In this document: positions 27,730 through 38,225 of the stretch, in pieces | How positions within the stretch are numbered: position 1 is the first letter of the stretch | How the letters are laid out: each line of letters starts with the position of its first letter | IMG/VR virus record: IMGVR_UViG_3300030390_001445 | Span: 1-41,113 of that record | Strand: one strand, 5' to 3' | Length of the DNA: 41,113 nucleotides | Origin: a virus | Made by a program: the position numbers and the translations under genes | Notes under the pieces: generated by a model | Told to the model about the DNA's origin: nothing | The model's database searches: none | What the model saw: only the letters and a program-made list of their open reading frames with translations

Positions 27730-28361
27730 TGAGTATTAGTAACATTGATAATTTCGTAAATGATTTATATATTCCTTTAGCAAAAGGAACTATTAGCGGT
27801 ACTGCAAACACAGAAACGCCAAATAGTAGAGCTTATGTATTGGAGTTAATAGATGAAGTTGAAAAAGACGTGTTACTTAATGCTTTAGGTTTAGACTTAT
27901 ATAATGAGCTAATGGCTGCGTTGGTAGATTTGCCAAGTGCAGACCAAAAATGGAGAGATTTAGTAAACGGTGTTGAATATAACGGCAAGATTTGGGAGGG
28001 TTTAGACAACGCAAAGAGCCTATTTTTATACGCCGTTTACACTCTTTTCATTATGGAAAATTCAGACTTTCTAACTGCTTTAGGTGTAGCAAAATCAAAC
28101 GTAGAAAATGCTAATTTAACTACTAACACAACAAAGGTTAGTTATGCTTGGCAAAAGTTTTTAACTAAGTATCAAAACGGATGTTTAGCAGAGCCTTTAA
28201 TTTATAGTGATAGTGGTTCTAATTTTATTGACTATTACGGAACTAATGATAACATTCAAAGAAGTTTATACCAATACTTAAATGACAATTTAACCACTTG
28301 GGACACTTGGGATAATTCTAAGTTTAGACTTTACGAACAAATGAATAGTTTTGGTATATGA
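27729..28361 (+). CDS. Head-tail adaptor-like protein
   Basis: 210 residues, helical. VLELIDEVEKDVLLNALG then LYNELMAAL and DNAKSLFLYAVYTLFIMENS resemble the head-completion (gp6-like) or DUF6712-type proteins of Bacteroidota phages. It would attach below the portal. The assignment rests on gene order plus helical layout. Confidence 0.65.
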   Translation: MSISNIDNFVNDLYIPLAKGTISGTANTETPNSRAYVLELIDEVEKDVLLNALGLDLYNELMAALVDLPSADQKWRDLVNGVEYNGKIWEGLDNAKSLFLYAVYTLFIMENSDFLTALGVAKSNVENANLTTNTTKVSYAWQKFLTKYQNGCLAEPLIYSDSGSNFIDYYGTNDNIQRSLYQYLNDNLTTWDTWDNSKFRLYEQMNSFGI

Positions 28362-28855
28362 TAGTATTTGAAACTAAATTAGCCGAATTGTTTGACACGT
28401 TACCTTTAATGAATGTTAATAGTAATGATTATAAAGTGTTTTTCAATTGGGGTACAGAAGAAGTATTGAATAAGTATTTAGCTAAGCCAGATATGCAAAG
28501 TAGATACCCTTTAATTTGGCTTACTAATTCAGAAGACACTTATAAAACAGGTACTAACTATGTAAGACGTGATAATGTAAGGTTAATATTAGCTATGCAT
28601 TCTGATAAGGTAGATTATTTTAACCCTGAGGTGTTTAATACTGACTATAATGTAGTTTTAAATCCTTTGTTAGATAACGTTTTAAAAGCGTTAAAAAACA
28701 GCTCTATTAGTAGAATGGATTTAGATTATAAAGTTCAAAGACTACCTAATTACAGTGTTAATAATAACAATCAAACTTTAGACGTTTGGAACGCATTAAT
28801 ATTAGACTGTTCAATTGAATTAACTGATAATTGTTTAAAACCTATTAAATATTAA
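28358..28855 (+). CDS. Neck protein, tail-terminator-like
   Basis: 165 residues. The pattern YPLIWL, VRLILAMHSD, VVLNPLLDNVLKALKNS and a late WNALILDCSIELT fits the alpha/beta fold of tail terminators and head-closure proteins. Position right before the tail tube supports it. Overlaps the adaptor gene by 4 bases. Confidence 0.55.
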   Translation: MIVFETKLAELFDTLPLMNVNSNDYKVFFNWGTEEVLNKYLAKPDMQSRYPLIWLTNSEDTYKTGTNYVRRDNVRLILAMHSDKVDYFNPEVFNTDYNVVLNPLLDNVLKALKNSSISRMDLDYKVQRLPNYSVNNNNQTLDVWNALILDCSIELTDNCLKPIKY

Positions 28856-28857
28856 AT

Positions 28858-29013
28858 ATGGCAAAGAAGAAAGTAAAACAAGAGCCAAAAATACAAGGCT
28901 TTATATTAAAAAAGCGTTTTGTAACTAAAGATAAAACCTATGAAGTAGGAGAGCTTTATTCGCATAACGATAAAAGAGTGATAAATTTTTTAAAACAACA
29001 AGAAATAATTTAA
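28858..29013 (+). CDS. Small basic protein before tail tube gene
   Basis: 51 residues. KFIL-like strand (KIQGFILKKRFVTKDKTYEV) and GELYSHN turn, similar in style to the small protein at 27571. Small neighbours of tail genes in this phage group are uncharacterised. Function unknown. Confidence 0.55.
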   Translation: MAKKKVKQEPKIQGFILKKRFVTKDKTYEVGELYSHNDKRVINFLKQQEII

Positions 29014-29017
29014 AAAT

Positions 29018-29950
29018 ATGGCATTAATAGACATAGTAAATAGTGTAATGTGTGGAGCAGGCGATGTACTTGGAACAGGTACAAAGAACTGTAAACAGGA
29101 CATTAAAAGAGTGACAACTTTAGCCTTGATTGAAAGAGGTTATACGTTCGCAGATGGAGATATTGACACTTTAGCTGGCGTAAGATTGTTACAACAAAAA
29201 GGAAAAGCAATAATTCTAAATGGAGTTGTTGAAATTGCTGATAATACAGCAGAAGATAATATAATCACTCGTACAGGTTCTGGAGAAAAGATTGTAGCAG
29301 GTAAAAACCCTTACGAATATACAGTAACTTTTGATAATGGTTTAGCTTATCACAAAGCATTAACAACGTTAAGCTCTTACAGAGGATATGATATTGTTTT
29401 CTTTGACTCAAAAGGAGATGTATTTTTCACACAAACTAAAGCAGGACTTTACAAAGGGTTTACTTTAGGAATGTTTGAAAACGGTAAATATATGATGAGT
29501 AATGGTGCTGATGCGGCTTCTCAATCGGTTACTTTTCAAATGATTAATAGATTAGAATTTGATGAGCGTGTTTCTTGGATTGTATCTGATAATTTAGACT
29601 ACAATGCTCAGGAGGATTTAGACGGATATAATGACGCTTCAATCACTTTGACTGCTCCAGCTGATACAGATACTTCTGTTTCTTTCTCAATCAAAACAGT
29701 TGCGGACAATCATTTAGTTTCAATTAGCGGATTATTAGTATCTGACTTAGTTTATACTGTTAATGGGGCTACAGTTGTACCAAGTGCTATTACAGAAGTA
29801 AGTGCTGGCAATTACACTTTAACGGTTGCTGCGGTTTCTGCTGCTGATGTAATTACTTTAGCATTGTATGATGGTGCTGCAAATTCTTACATAGCTGATG
29901 TTGACGGTATTTTATACAAGTCTAACATAGCTTCAACAGTTGTAGTTTAG
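29018..29950 (+). CDS. Major tail tube protein, likely with C-terminal Ig-like domain
   Basis: 310 residues. The first ~210 residues have the beta-rich look of a tail tube (NPYEYTVTFDNGLAYHKAL, VFFTQTKAGLYKGFTLG, VTFQMINRLEFDERVSW). Residues ~215-310 (ASITLTAPADTDTSVSFSI, then SAGNYTLTVAAVSAADVITL) form an Ig-like add-on as on many tail tubes. A strong terminator directly follows, as is usual for a highly expressed tube gene. Confidence 0.7.
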   Translation: MALIDIVNSVMCGAGDVLGTGTKNCKQDIKRVTTLALIERGYTFADGDIDTLAGVRLLQQKGKAIILNGVVEIADNTAEDNIITRTGSGEKIVAGKNPYEYTVTFDNGLAYHKALTTLSSYRGYDIVFFDSKGDVFFTQTKAGLYKGFTLGMFENGKYMMSNGADAASQSVTFQMINRLEFDERVSWIVSDNLDYNAQEDLDGYNDASITLTAPADTDTSVSFSIKTVADNHLVSISGLLVSDLVYTVNGATVVPSAITEVSAGNYTLTVAAVSAADVITLALYDGAANSYIADVDGILYKSNIASTVVV

Positions 29951-29973
29951 TTTTTTTTTCATAATTAGTTTTT

Positions 29974-30004
29974 AAAGGGTGGTACATATTGCCACCCTTT
30001 TTTT
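29974..30004 (+). terminator. Strong rho-independent terminator
   Basis: Perfect 9-bp stem aaagggtgg (29974-29982) / ccacccttt (29992-30000) and T run. It separates the tail tube gene from later tail genes. Confidence 0.92.
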
Positions 30005-30018
30005 AAATCACTTCACAA

Positions 30019-30459
30019 ATGGCTACTACTATTTTCGATTATATGCAAAAGGTTAAAGGTGTTAGAGATAACATACCAAACGAAACCGAGAAAATAATAA
30101 AAGCTAAAGAGCAATTCATTTTAAACTTAAATAGACAAGCTCAGTTAATGCAGGGTATTGATGCTGATGGGGGAAAAATAATACCAGAGTACAAGCCTTT
30201 TACAATTCAAATAAAACAATTAATAGGTCAACCATACGATAGAGTTACTCTGTTTTATAGTGGTAAGTTTTACGCTAAATTCAAGATTATCTATAATAAA
30301 GATATGAGTTTTGAGATTATATCTACTGATAATAAAACGCCTAAATTAATGGAAAAGTACGGGGATGATATTTTCGGACTTACAAAAGAAAATCAAGAAA
30401 TACTAAACAATAATATAATACTTCCTGAACTATGGAAATTCTTAAAAACTTATTTATAA
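30019..30459 (+). CDS. Tail-region protein, unknown
   Basis: 146 residues, mixed alpha/beta: FDYMQKVKGVRDNIPNETEK, KPFTIQIKQLIGQPYDRVTL, LFYSGKFYAKFKI and KYGDDIFGLTKENQEIL. It sits where tail assembly proteins are found and its 3' end overlaps the next gene by 28 bases in the -1 frame. I do not recognise the family with certainty. Confidence 0.6.
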   Translation: MATTIFDYMQKVKGVRDNIPNETEKIIKAKEQFILNLNRQAQLMQGIDADGGKIIPEYKPFTIQIKQLIGQPYDRVTLFYSGKFYAKFKIIYNKDMSFEIISTDNKTPKLMEKYGDDIFGLTKENQEILNNNIILPELWKFLKTYL

Positions 30460-31064
30460 AAAAACAAACTAAAAAAACTTCTTATTCTTATTTTTCTTGT
30501 GATGAAATTAGCCTTTACAATTGGACTAAATATTTAGAAACTCAAGACTTAAAATATTTTAATTCTGAACTCGAAGAAACCAAAGACAATAAAGACGCTA
30601 TGTATTCAGTTTTCGGAGAATACTTAGAACTTACTGAAAATAGACAAGTAATTGTAAGGTTTAGTAAGATGCACAAGATAATGAAGTTACAAGGAAAATA
30701 TAATACAGTTTCATTATTATTAAAAGCTCTTTACAACTACAAAAAAGAGTGCGGAATGGAGCAATTTAATGAGTTTATAGAGCAATTAGAGGCTCATAAC
30801 TACAAAATAGATAAGAAAAAAGACATTTTTAAACAAATAGAACAAATATCTAAACGCATACAAGGTTTAAAAACCCAAATAGAACTACTTGAAATTGACT
30901 TTAAAAAAGACGATGAAAAGGAAAAACAAAACATTGATAGTGAGATTATAACTGTTTCAAGGGTTTTAGAGTTAAAATATAAGATTGATAAGAAAGAAAC
31001 CACTTTAAAAGAGTGGATAGAATATGTAAAACAAGCTAAAAAAGTTTCGGAAAATGGCAAATAG
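30432..31064 (+). CDS. Tail assembly chaperone candidate
   Basis: 210 residues, helical and charged, located directly before the tape measure, the usual place of tail chaperones. The C-terminal ~90 residues are coiled coil (IEQISKRIQGLKTQIELLEI). It overlaps the previous gene by 28 bases in the -1 frame and the tape measure by 11. No classical slippery heptamer is in the overlap, and it has its own ATG, so a frameshift product is not supported. Confidence 0.5.
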   Translation: MEILKNLFIKKQTKKTSYSYFSCDEISLYNWTKYLETQDLKYFNSELEETKDNKDAMYSVFGEYLELTENRQVIVRFSKMHKIMKLQGKYNTVSLLLKALYNYKKECGMEQFNEFIEQLEAHNYKIDKKKDIFKQIEQISKRIQGLKTQIELLEIDFKKDDEKEKQNIDSEIITVSRVLELKYKIDKKETTLKEWIEYVKQAKKVSENGK

Positions 31065-34000
31065 TATAGATTTAATAGTTAGTAAACAAGCTCAACAAGG
31101 CTTAGATCAACTATATGAGAGTTTAAGAAAGACTAATGAAGAACTTTTAAAGGCTTCTAAAACTCAATTAAACTTTGCAGGTGGCTCAAGTCCTAAAAAC
31201 TTGCAAGAATTTAACTTAGCAACTCAAAACTATACTAAAAACCAACAACAATTAACAGCAGTTGAAAAGGAACGTTTAAGAGTTGAAAGAGCTTTAGAAA
31301 CTACGCAAGCACGTATAGCTACTGCAAATGACAAAAACACTCAAAGTTTAACACAACAAAGAGGTGTTTTAAAGACTTTAAATAGTGAGTATGCTAAGTT
31401 ATCACAAAGACACAACGAGGCTGCAAGAGCCGTACAGGATTTAATAGCGCGTGGTAAGTTAGCAACTCAAACACAAGCGCAATATAATAGAGAATTACAA
31501 AATGCACAAGGTAAGTTTAACCAACTTAACAGCAAGGTAATTCAAGCTGATACAGCGGTTAAAAGATTTAATAGAAATGTAGGTAATTATCCAAGTGCAG
31601 CAGCACAAAATATAAGAAGTCTATTAGGTGCTTTTGGTTTAGTTAGTGGTATTTATTTATTCGCTCAAGCTATTAGGGGCGCATTTACAACTATTAAAGA
31701 CTTTGATAAAGCTAATGCCGATTTAGCTGCTACAATGGGTAAAACTCGTAAAGACATTACAGCTTTAACTAACGACCAAAAACGATTAGGTGCTGCTACT
31801 AAATTTACAGCTACAGAAGTAGCAGGATTACAAAAAGAGTTCGCAAAGTTAGGTTTTAGCGACAAAGAAATATTAAACGCTACCGAAGCTACTTTAGCCT
31901 TAGCCGCTGCGGTTGATACTGATTTAGCTAATGCCGCTATGGTTGCGGGTGCTACTTTACGAGGTTTTGGATTAGATGCTTCTGAAACTGGCAGGGTTAC
32001 TGATGTAATGGCTTCAAGTTTTACTAAATCGGCTTTAGATATTTCAAACTTCTCAGAAGCTATGAAGTATGTAGCACCAATTGCAGGGCAAACAGGCGTA
32101 TCTATTGAATTTGCTACTGCTATGCTTGGTAAACTTGCTGATGCAGGTGTTAAAGGTTCTCAAGCGGGTACTTCTTTAAGACGTATTTTAACCGAAATGG
32201 CTAAAACAGGACTACCAGCAGCGCAAGCATTTGATAAGGTTGCTAAAAGTGGTATTTCTGTAACCGATGCAATGGATGAAGTAGGGCGTACTGCTCAGAC
32301 TGCTTTATTGGTATTAAGTAAAAATAAAACAGCAGTTAGTGAACTTGCTTTAGCTTTAGATGACGCTGGCGGTGCTGCTCAAAAAATGGCTGACGAGCAA
32401 TTACAATCATTAAGTGGGCAATTAACTTTATTAGCTTCTGCTTGGGATGGATTTATATTATCTTTAAGTAATAGTAGTAGTTTTTTAGGCGGTTTCTTTA
32501 CTCAATTAATAAGCGAAACTAAAAACGCATTAGAAGGACTTACATTTTTACTAAATTCAGCAGAGGAAAACTTTGAAAACTTTAAATCTAAGTTGAGTAA
32601 AGAGGTTGAAAGCTCTATGACTGATGCTATATTTGAGAAACAAAAAGGACTACAAAAAGAAATTTTAAAAGTAAATATTTTAATTGACAAACAATTAGCC
32701 TTATTAGAGAAACACCCAAACAATGAAATAGCAAAAGCTGAATTAAAACTTCTTGAAGACAAAAGAAGATTGCTACAGTCAAATTTAGATATAGAAACTA
32801 AAGAAATTGAGTTAAATTCAAAATTTGCAATAGCTGATTTACAAAAAACAATAGATTTACAAGAAGAAAAATTAAAAAGGCTTAATTATGAATTAGAGTT
32901 TATAAAAGAACAAGAAAAAACACTTGGCAGAACTTTGTCAACAGCAAAAAGATATGCAGATACAGCTACAGCGATAGAAAAGATAGAAAAATCTATCACA
33001 ATAAACAAAGCAGAACAACTAGCCTATCAAAGCGCGCTATCTACAGTAACTAAAAAAGAATTAGAAAAGCCAAAAGGCGCAACAGCTCCTAAAGCCGTAA
33101 AAGAAAATTTATTAGAACAAGTAGATACCAACTCTGCTGCAGCTTTTAAGCGTCAAATATCATTACTTGAACATCAACTAGATATAACTTCTAAAACATC
33201 AGCTGAATACGGCACGTTAGCTTTTATGTTAAAAGTTGTTAAAGACGCTTATAAGGCAATGTATGGAGAAGCTGAAAAAGCTACTGAAGTTGTAAAAGAT
33301 GCTAAATTTGGAACTGCTGACTATTACGAAAACTTAATATCTGTACTTAAAAAAGAACAAAGCGAATTAGCGACAAGTTCTAATGAGTGGCAACACTATA
33401 ATAGAATGATTGAAACGGTTGAAATTGATTTAAAAAGATTAACGGGTACGGTCGAAGATAATAAAGCTAAATTAAAAGAATGGTCTGACGAATACAGAAA
33501 GAGTTTTACTGATGATTTTATTTCAAATAGTGGATTTGATAAGATTTTCTTTATAATGGAAAACTTTGAGAATTTAAAAGAAAGCGGAGTTGATTCTGCT
33601 TTAGCTATTTCTGAAGCATTCCAACAAGCATTTAACACTATTTCACAAGCAAGTCAAGCTAACTTTGAGCAAGAGTTCCAAAGATTAGAACGTCAAAAAG
33701 AAATAAGTATTTTATTTGCAGGCGAAAGTATAACCGCAAAAGAAGAAATAGAGCGTCAATATGAAGAAAGAAGAAGACAAATAGAAAGAAGAAAAGCAGA
33801 AAGTGAAAAGAGATTAGCTATATTTAACGCGGTTATTGATACAGCTCAAGCGGTTGTCGCTGCGTTACCTAATTACGCTTTAGCTGCTGCGGTTGGTATA
33901 TTAGGAGCGGCACAAGTGGCATTAATAGCAAGTCAACCAATACCCGCTTTTGCAGAGGGTGGAGTTCACGACGGAGGTTTAATGTTAGTTAATGACGCTA

Positions 34001-34362
34001 AAGGTTCTAATTATCGTGAGGTTATAGAAACGCCAGATGGTAAGTTATCAAGTCCAACAGGTAGAAACGTAGTAATGAATGCGCCAAAAGGAACAAAAAT
34101 ACACACGCCAGAGCAATGGGATGCTAAATTAAATTCAATGCTTTTAGATGTTGGTATAAATCCAATTGGTAACGCACCTAAAATAGAGATAAAAAACGGC
34201 ATCACAAAAGAAGAAATGACACAAATAATGAGTAAATTTGCTAATAAGGATAGTTATGAATTTAACATCGATGAAAACGGTATTAAAAAAATGATTACGC
34301 GTAACGGACAAAAGGTAAATATTTTAAACTCAAGGCTAAGAATAAAAGGAAATGACGTATAG
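31054..34362 (+). CDS. Tail tape measure protein
   Basis: 1102 residues. Long N-terminal coiled coils (Gln/Asn-rich), then the PhageMin_Tail/TP901 core at about residues 200-400 (DKANADLAATMGKTRKDI, VAGATLRGFGLDASETG, GVSIEFATAMLGKLADAG, GTSLRRILTEMAKTG). More coiled coil follows, then a hydrophobic segment near residues 925-965 (AALPNYALAAAVGILGAAQV). It sets tail length, about 165 nm by the usual rule of 1.5 angstrom per residue, and may help DNA entry. Confidence 0.93.
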   Translation: MANSIDLIVSKQAQQGLDQLYESLRKTNEELLKASKTQLNFAGGSSPKNLQEFNLATQNYTKNQQQLTAVEKERLRVERALETTQARIATANDKNTQSLTQQRGVLKTLNSEYAKLSQRHNEAARAVQDLIARGKLATQTQAQYNRELQNAQGKFNQLNSKVIQADTAVKRFNRNVGNYPSAAAQNIRSLLGAFGLVSGIYLFAQAIRGAFTTIKDFDKANADLAATMGKTRKDITALTNDQKRLGAATKFTATEVAGLQKEFAKLGFSDKEILNATEATLALAAAVDTDLANAAMVAGATLRGFGLDASETGRVTDVMASSFTKSALDISNFSEAMKYVAPIAGQTGVSIEFATAMLGKLADAGVKGSQAGTSLRRILTEMAKTGLPAAQAFDKVAKSGISVTDAMDEVGRTAQTALLVLSKNKTAVSELALALDDAGGAAQKMADEQLQSLSGQLTLLASAWDGFILSLSNSSSFLGGFFTQLISETKNALEGLTFLLNSAEENFENFKSKLSKEVESSMTDAIFEKQKGLQKEILKVNILIDKQLALLEKHPNNEIAKAELKLLEDKRRLLQSNLDIETKEIELNSKFAIADLQKTIDLQEEKLKRLNYELEFIKEQEKTLGRTLSTAKRYADTATAIEKIEKSITINKAEQLAYQSALSTVTKKELEKPKGATAPKAVKENLLEQVDTNSAAAFKRQISLLEHQLDITSKTSAEYGTLAFMLKVVKDAYKAMYGEAEKATEVVKDAKFGTADYYENLISVLKKEQSELATSSNEWQHYNRMIETVEIDLKRLTGTVEDNKAKLKEWSDEYRKSFTDDFISNSGFDKIFFIMENFENLKESGVDSALAISEAFQQAFNTISQASQANFEQEFQRLERQKEISILFAGESITAKEEIERQYEERRRQIERRKAESEKRLAIFNAVIDTAQAVVAALPNYALAAAVGILGAAQVALIASQPIPAFAEGGVHDGGLMLVNDAKGSNYREVIETPDGKLSSPTGRNVVMNAPKGTKIHTPEQWDAKLNSMLLDVGINPIGNAPKIEIKNGITKEEMTQIMSKFANKDSYEFNIDENGIKKMITRNGQKVNILNSRLRIKGNDV

Positions 34363-37045
34363 TAACCCATTAGACAATAAACAATTTAGTTTTTATTTAA
34401 ACTTTAAAAATGATGAAACAGGTTTACTAGAAATAAGCGAGCCTGTTAAATTCGACGCTTCAACTTTTGTTATCGAACAAGATAAAAAAAGATATGGTAG
34501 AGATGTATTTTTTATGAATGAAGAAATTAGTTTAGAGTTTTATTCTGACTATTTTACACCTACTGCAAATAATGTTATTTTACCAAATGGAGAAGTAGTA
34601 AATCACTTAACACATGGATTTGAGTTTTTAAATAAGTATTATCGTGATTACGGCTTTGAAAGCGAGGTTGAATTTATTTTAAAACGTAATGATGTAACTT
34701 TCATAACAGGCTTATTAGATTTTAAAAGTGCTGATACTGATGAATTAACTTATTATAAATTTAAAGTTATTCAAAACACTAAACAAGCACAAATAAAAAG
34801 GCGTGAAGATGTAGAAGTTAACTTATTTAGCGATGAAGATTTAGACGGCAATGTAATAACTCCATTAAGCACAACTAATATTTTATTAAAAGCTAAGCCA
34901 GTAGTACAAGTTTCTGAATGGAGTGAAAAGAATTTAGGTTTAATACAGCAAACAGGGAGTGCGTTTAATTGTCAAATATCAATACCAGTAGCAAATGCGT
35001 TAACAAGATTTAAAATAGAGGATAGTTACGCGCCTTTTGATACTCATTTTAAAGGACTAGACGTTTCTTTTAGTCAAAACAACGCTTACAGGTATGCTAA
35101 TAGATTGTTAACAGCAAAAACAACCCTAACAGACGTTAATATAAAGATTAATAAGCTTTCAGTACAAGGTAGTACTAATTTAGGTACTTTTGGGCTTAAT
35201 ATTTCAAGAGCTATCTTTGATTCAAGTGGGAACTGGGTTAGCAATGTTGGAACTACTATAAATTTATTTCAGTCAGTTGGAGGTGTAACCAAAATAAATG
35301 AAGATTACGAGGTTAATATACCTTTAATGAATGTTGGAGAAAGTTTAATTATATCAATGGACTGTTTTTATTCTTCTGGAACTTTCAGAAGTTTTAATAT
35401 GTTTTTTAATTCATACAGTTTAGAAAGTTTAGAAATAAGTTTAAAATCAACAGCTATTAATTCAGTAATTAAAGGAATTAGACACATAGACTTAATAAAG
35501 CAAACTGTTAAAAGTATTAACGGAATGAGTGTTTTAGCTCCTAAATATAGTCTAGGAGGTTCTTTTTATGATAACTTCGTGTTTAATGGTAAGTTAATAC
35601 GTCAATTTGATAATGAGCCTTTTTACTCTAAGTTTAAAGAAGCAGTAGGGCAACTTCAAGAGTTGAATGCGGACTACCAAATAAACGAGGATGAGATTTA
35701 CATAGGGCAATATTCAGACTTTTATTCAAACAATGAAATAGCATCGTTTTTACAAAAACCAGATAGTGACTATAAAAGTAATTTTAATAATAGATATTCT
35801 ATTAATACAATGGAGTATAGTTACAAGTCTTTTGAGCAAGATAGAGATGAGGATGGAACTGTAGATGCGGTTCATACTAATACTCAATGGCTTTTACCAA
35901 ATAGGCAAGTAGAGAACAATTTAAAAATAGATGTCGATTATGTCCGTGACCCATTCGAGATTGAAAGCGCAAGACGACAAGGAATTTATACGAAAGACAC
36001 AACTTCATTAAGTAATGATGATAAAATATATATTATAGATGTTATTAGCTTAGCCCCAAACTCAAGAGATTCTTTTAATTCTTTTTTAAGATACAAATAT
36101 TCAATAAATGAAAATAATTTAAAGTTGATTTCAGATGGTAGTTTTAACTGGACTTTATTAGGCTTTAATTTAGGCAATATTGTAAATGTAACAATAGGAC
36201 AAACCGCATTAAGAAACTATACGGTTACAGCTTTTGAAAGTAGTGTAATAACACTAACCCCAACAAGCGGAACAATAACAACAAATCAAACATCTGAAAA
36301 TACAGTCATATTTGAATACCCATTAACAAACGTGCAATATGTAAACAGAACTAATCAAGAGTTCCAAGTTATTGAAAATGTTGCAAGTCCTGATAATTTC
36401 AGTAACTTACAATACACCATTAAACGTAACTTAAAACACTACGAAAGTTATTTAGCTTGTGCTTCAAAATATGCGCCGAATGGAGTTATTAAAAATACTT
36501 ACTTTAAGTCTAATGGCGAATTAATAACTGAATTTAGGAACGGTGGAGAAATAAAGGAAAATGATAGTTTTATTGTAGCTGATTTAGAAACTCGTTTATT
36601 AGAGCCTATAATTATAGAAACTAAGGTAATTGCTGAATATGACGCAATGATTGAAGTGTTACAGAAAATGCAGACTATTAACGCTGATAAGTCAATAGGG
36701 GGCTTTATTAGAGTAATGGATACTAATAACAAGTTAGTTAATTTATATCCTACTGATTTAAGTTATAATTGGGGCAAAAAAGAGCTTTCAATTACAGGTG
36801 AGCAAAGATATGTTTCTGATATTGTAGAAATAACAACAGAAAATAGTTTAATAATTATTAACAAAGTAGGCTACAATGAGAATATTTTAAGACCTTTAAA
36901 CGTAAAAACCAACGGGGATTATATACAATTATTTGATTTTAGAGGTATTGCGTTATTTAATGAAATAAAATTTGACAAAGTATTGGTTAATTCAAATAAT
37001 TTTAGTAATATTGTAGAACTTACAGACGCTCTTTTGAATTTATGA
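34352..37045 (+). CDS. Baseplate/tail hub protein (distal tail and tail-lysin region)
   Basis: 897 residues following the tape measure, the place of the Dit/Tal tail-tip proteins. Beta-rich throughout; it opens with a strand-rich domain, YLNFKNDETGLLEISEPV. Residues ~495-506 (DRDEDGTVDAVH) resemble a calcium-binding loop. A hub role is inferred from order, size and start; no enzyme motif was found. Confidence 0.6.
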   Translation: MTYSNPLDNKQFSFYLNFKNDETGLLEISEPVKFDASTFVIEQDKKRYGRDVFFMNEEISLEFYSDYFTPTANNVILPNGEVVNHLTHGFEFLNKYYRDYGFESEVEFILKRNDVTFITGLLDFKSADTDELTYYKFKVIQNTKQAQIKRREDVEVNLFSDEDLDGNVITPLSTTNILLKAKPVVQVSEWSEKNLGLIQQTGSAFNCQISIPVANALTRFKIEDSYAPFDTHFKGLDVSFSQNNAYRYANRLLTAKTTLTDVNIKINKLSVQGSTNLGTFGLNISRAIFDSSGNWVSNVGTTINLFQSVGGVTKINEDYEVNIPLMNVGESLIISMDCFYSSGTFRSFNMFFNSYSLESLEISLKSTAINSVIKGIRHIDLIKQTVKSINGMSVLAPKYSLGGSFYDNFVFNGKLIRQFDNEPFYSKFKEAVGQLQELNADYQINEDEIYIGQYSDFYSNNEIASFLQKPDSDYKSNFNNRYSINTMEYSYKSFEQDRDEDGTVDAVHTNTQWLLPNRQVENNLKIDVDYVRDPFEIESARRQGIYTKDTTSLSNDDKIYIIDVISLAPNSRDSFNSFLRYKYSINENNLKLISDGSFNWTLLGFNLGNIVNVTIGQTALRNYTVTAFESSVITLTPTSGTITTNQTSENTVIFEYPLTNVQYVNRTNQEFQVIENVASPDNFSNLQYTIKRNLKHYESYLACASKYAPNGVIKNTYFKSNGELITEFRNGGEIKENDSFIVADLETRLLEPIIIETKVIAEYDAMIEVLQKMQTINADKSIGGFIRVMDTNNKLVNLYPTDLSYNWGKKELSITGEQRYVSDIVEITTENSLIIINKVGYNENILRPLNVKTNGDYIQLFDFRGIALFNEIKFDKVLVNSNNFSNIVELTDALLNL

Positions 37046-38217
37046 TAGATTATAGTTTTATTAGGCTAAAGCCTACGTTAAATGAAGCATTGAATACTGG
37101 TAATTCGCCACTATCTCAATATATTTATTATAATCAAATTCATTTATTACCAAGTGAGAACTATTTACAGACTACAAACGTAAAAGATGGTATCGTTTTT
37201 AATGGAGATTATAGAGCTGAATTAATAGATTGTGAAGAAAACATTTTAGCAGATATTACTCAAAATGTTGGTATCTATGAATTTATAGATAAAAACGGAA
37301 TTAATCAAATTTCTTTTGAACTTGCTAAATTAAACGTAGACTTTGGTTTTAAAGAGTTGATTTTAAGATTAACACATACAGTTAGTAATAATGCTTTTTA
37401 TTCAAATCCTTTTGTTTTAACTGCTGAAAGTAGCTATGAAACGTCAAGATTCGATTATAAAAGTTACGGATATGTAAACGGTGTTTCTTATGAAATTGCG
37501 CCTTACTATCAGTCTATTCGTTTAAATTTTTGGTTCGACAATGTAGAAAATGAAACAGAAGTTTCAGACTATTACCAAATTTCAAACGGTAATACAATAT
37601 CAAATAGAGCTTTATACAAACAATTAGAGAAATATAAATCTGAATATTTAACGAGATTCGCTTATGAACGTGCTAATATAATGCTTATTAGTGACGTTAT
37701 TTATGTTGACGGTGTTAGAATTACAAATAAACCGCAAGTCAAAAACGGCGACCGTTTAGGGTTTTCTAATTTGTTTGACGGCTCATTTGCTTGTTATAAA
37801 GATTACAACGATACTTTTATATATGGCTATCAAATATTAGAGCCTTTAGGTTTAATTTCTCAAAGTCCTTTAGGTATTTATACACTATCGAGTTTACCGA
37901 CTGAAATAACAGGGGTATTTAATAGAAATATAACTTTAAATACAGGTACTATTGAAATTCGAAAAATTTCTGATGATAGTTTAGTTCAATACTATATTGA
38001 AGATGATATTAATGTAATTGGAAACACTTTTACAATTGATATAACAGGAGTTATCACGTTAAATGATGAATATTATATAACAATAACGAGCGGTTTATTT
38101 ACTAATGGTTTTGAAACTTATGAGGGAATAGACGACAATATAAGCTGGACTTTTAAAACTTCATTAGGAGATTTTGACAATACAGATTTTAATAATATAG
38201 ATTTTTTCACTAATTAA
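37042..38217 (+). CDS. Minor tail protein with C-terminal Ig-like domain
   Basis: 391 residues, overlapping the hub gene by ATGA. Beta-rich N-terminal domain; residues ~283-385 (TEITGVFNRNITLNTGTIEI, then NTFTIDITGVITLNDEYYIT) match the Big_5/SbsA-type Ig-like fold. Likely a tail-tip or fibre-base protein. No receptor-binding motif is visible. Confidence 0.6.
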   Translation: MIDYSFIRLKPTLNEALNTGNSPLSQYIYYNQIHLLPSENYLQTTNVKDGIVFNGDYRAELIDCEENILADITQNVGIYEFIDKNGINQISFELAKLNVDFGFKELILRLTHTVSNNAFYSNPFVLTAESSYETSRFDYKSYGYVNGVSYEIAPYYQSIRLNFWFDNVENETEVSDYYQISNGNTISNRALYKQLEKYKSEYLTRFAYERANIMLISDVIYVDGVRITNKPQVKNGDRLGFSNLFDGSFACYKDYNDTFIYGYQILEPLGLISQSPLGIYTLSSLPTEITGVFNRNITLNTGTIEIRKISDDSLVQYYIEDDINVIGNTFTIDITGVITLNDEYYITITSGLFTNGFETYEGIDDNISWTFKTSLGDFDNTDFNNIDFFTN

Positions 38218-38225
38218 AAAAAGAT

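Noticed and set aside
30419-30475. Possible -1 frameshift joining the genes at 30019 and 30432, as in lambda G/GT tail chaperones
   Set aside because: The overlap is in the -1 frame, but zero-frame codons around the A-run (TTA AAA ACT) do not form an X-XXY-YYZ slippery heptamer, and the second gene has its own ATG.
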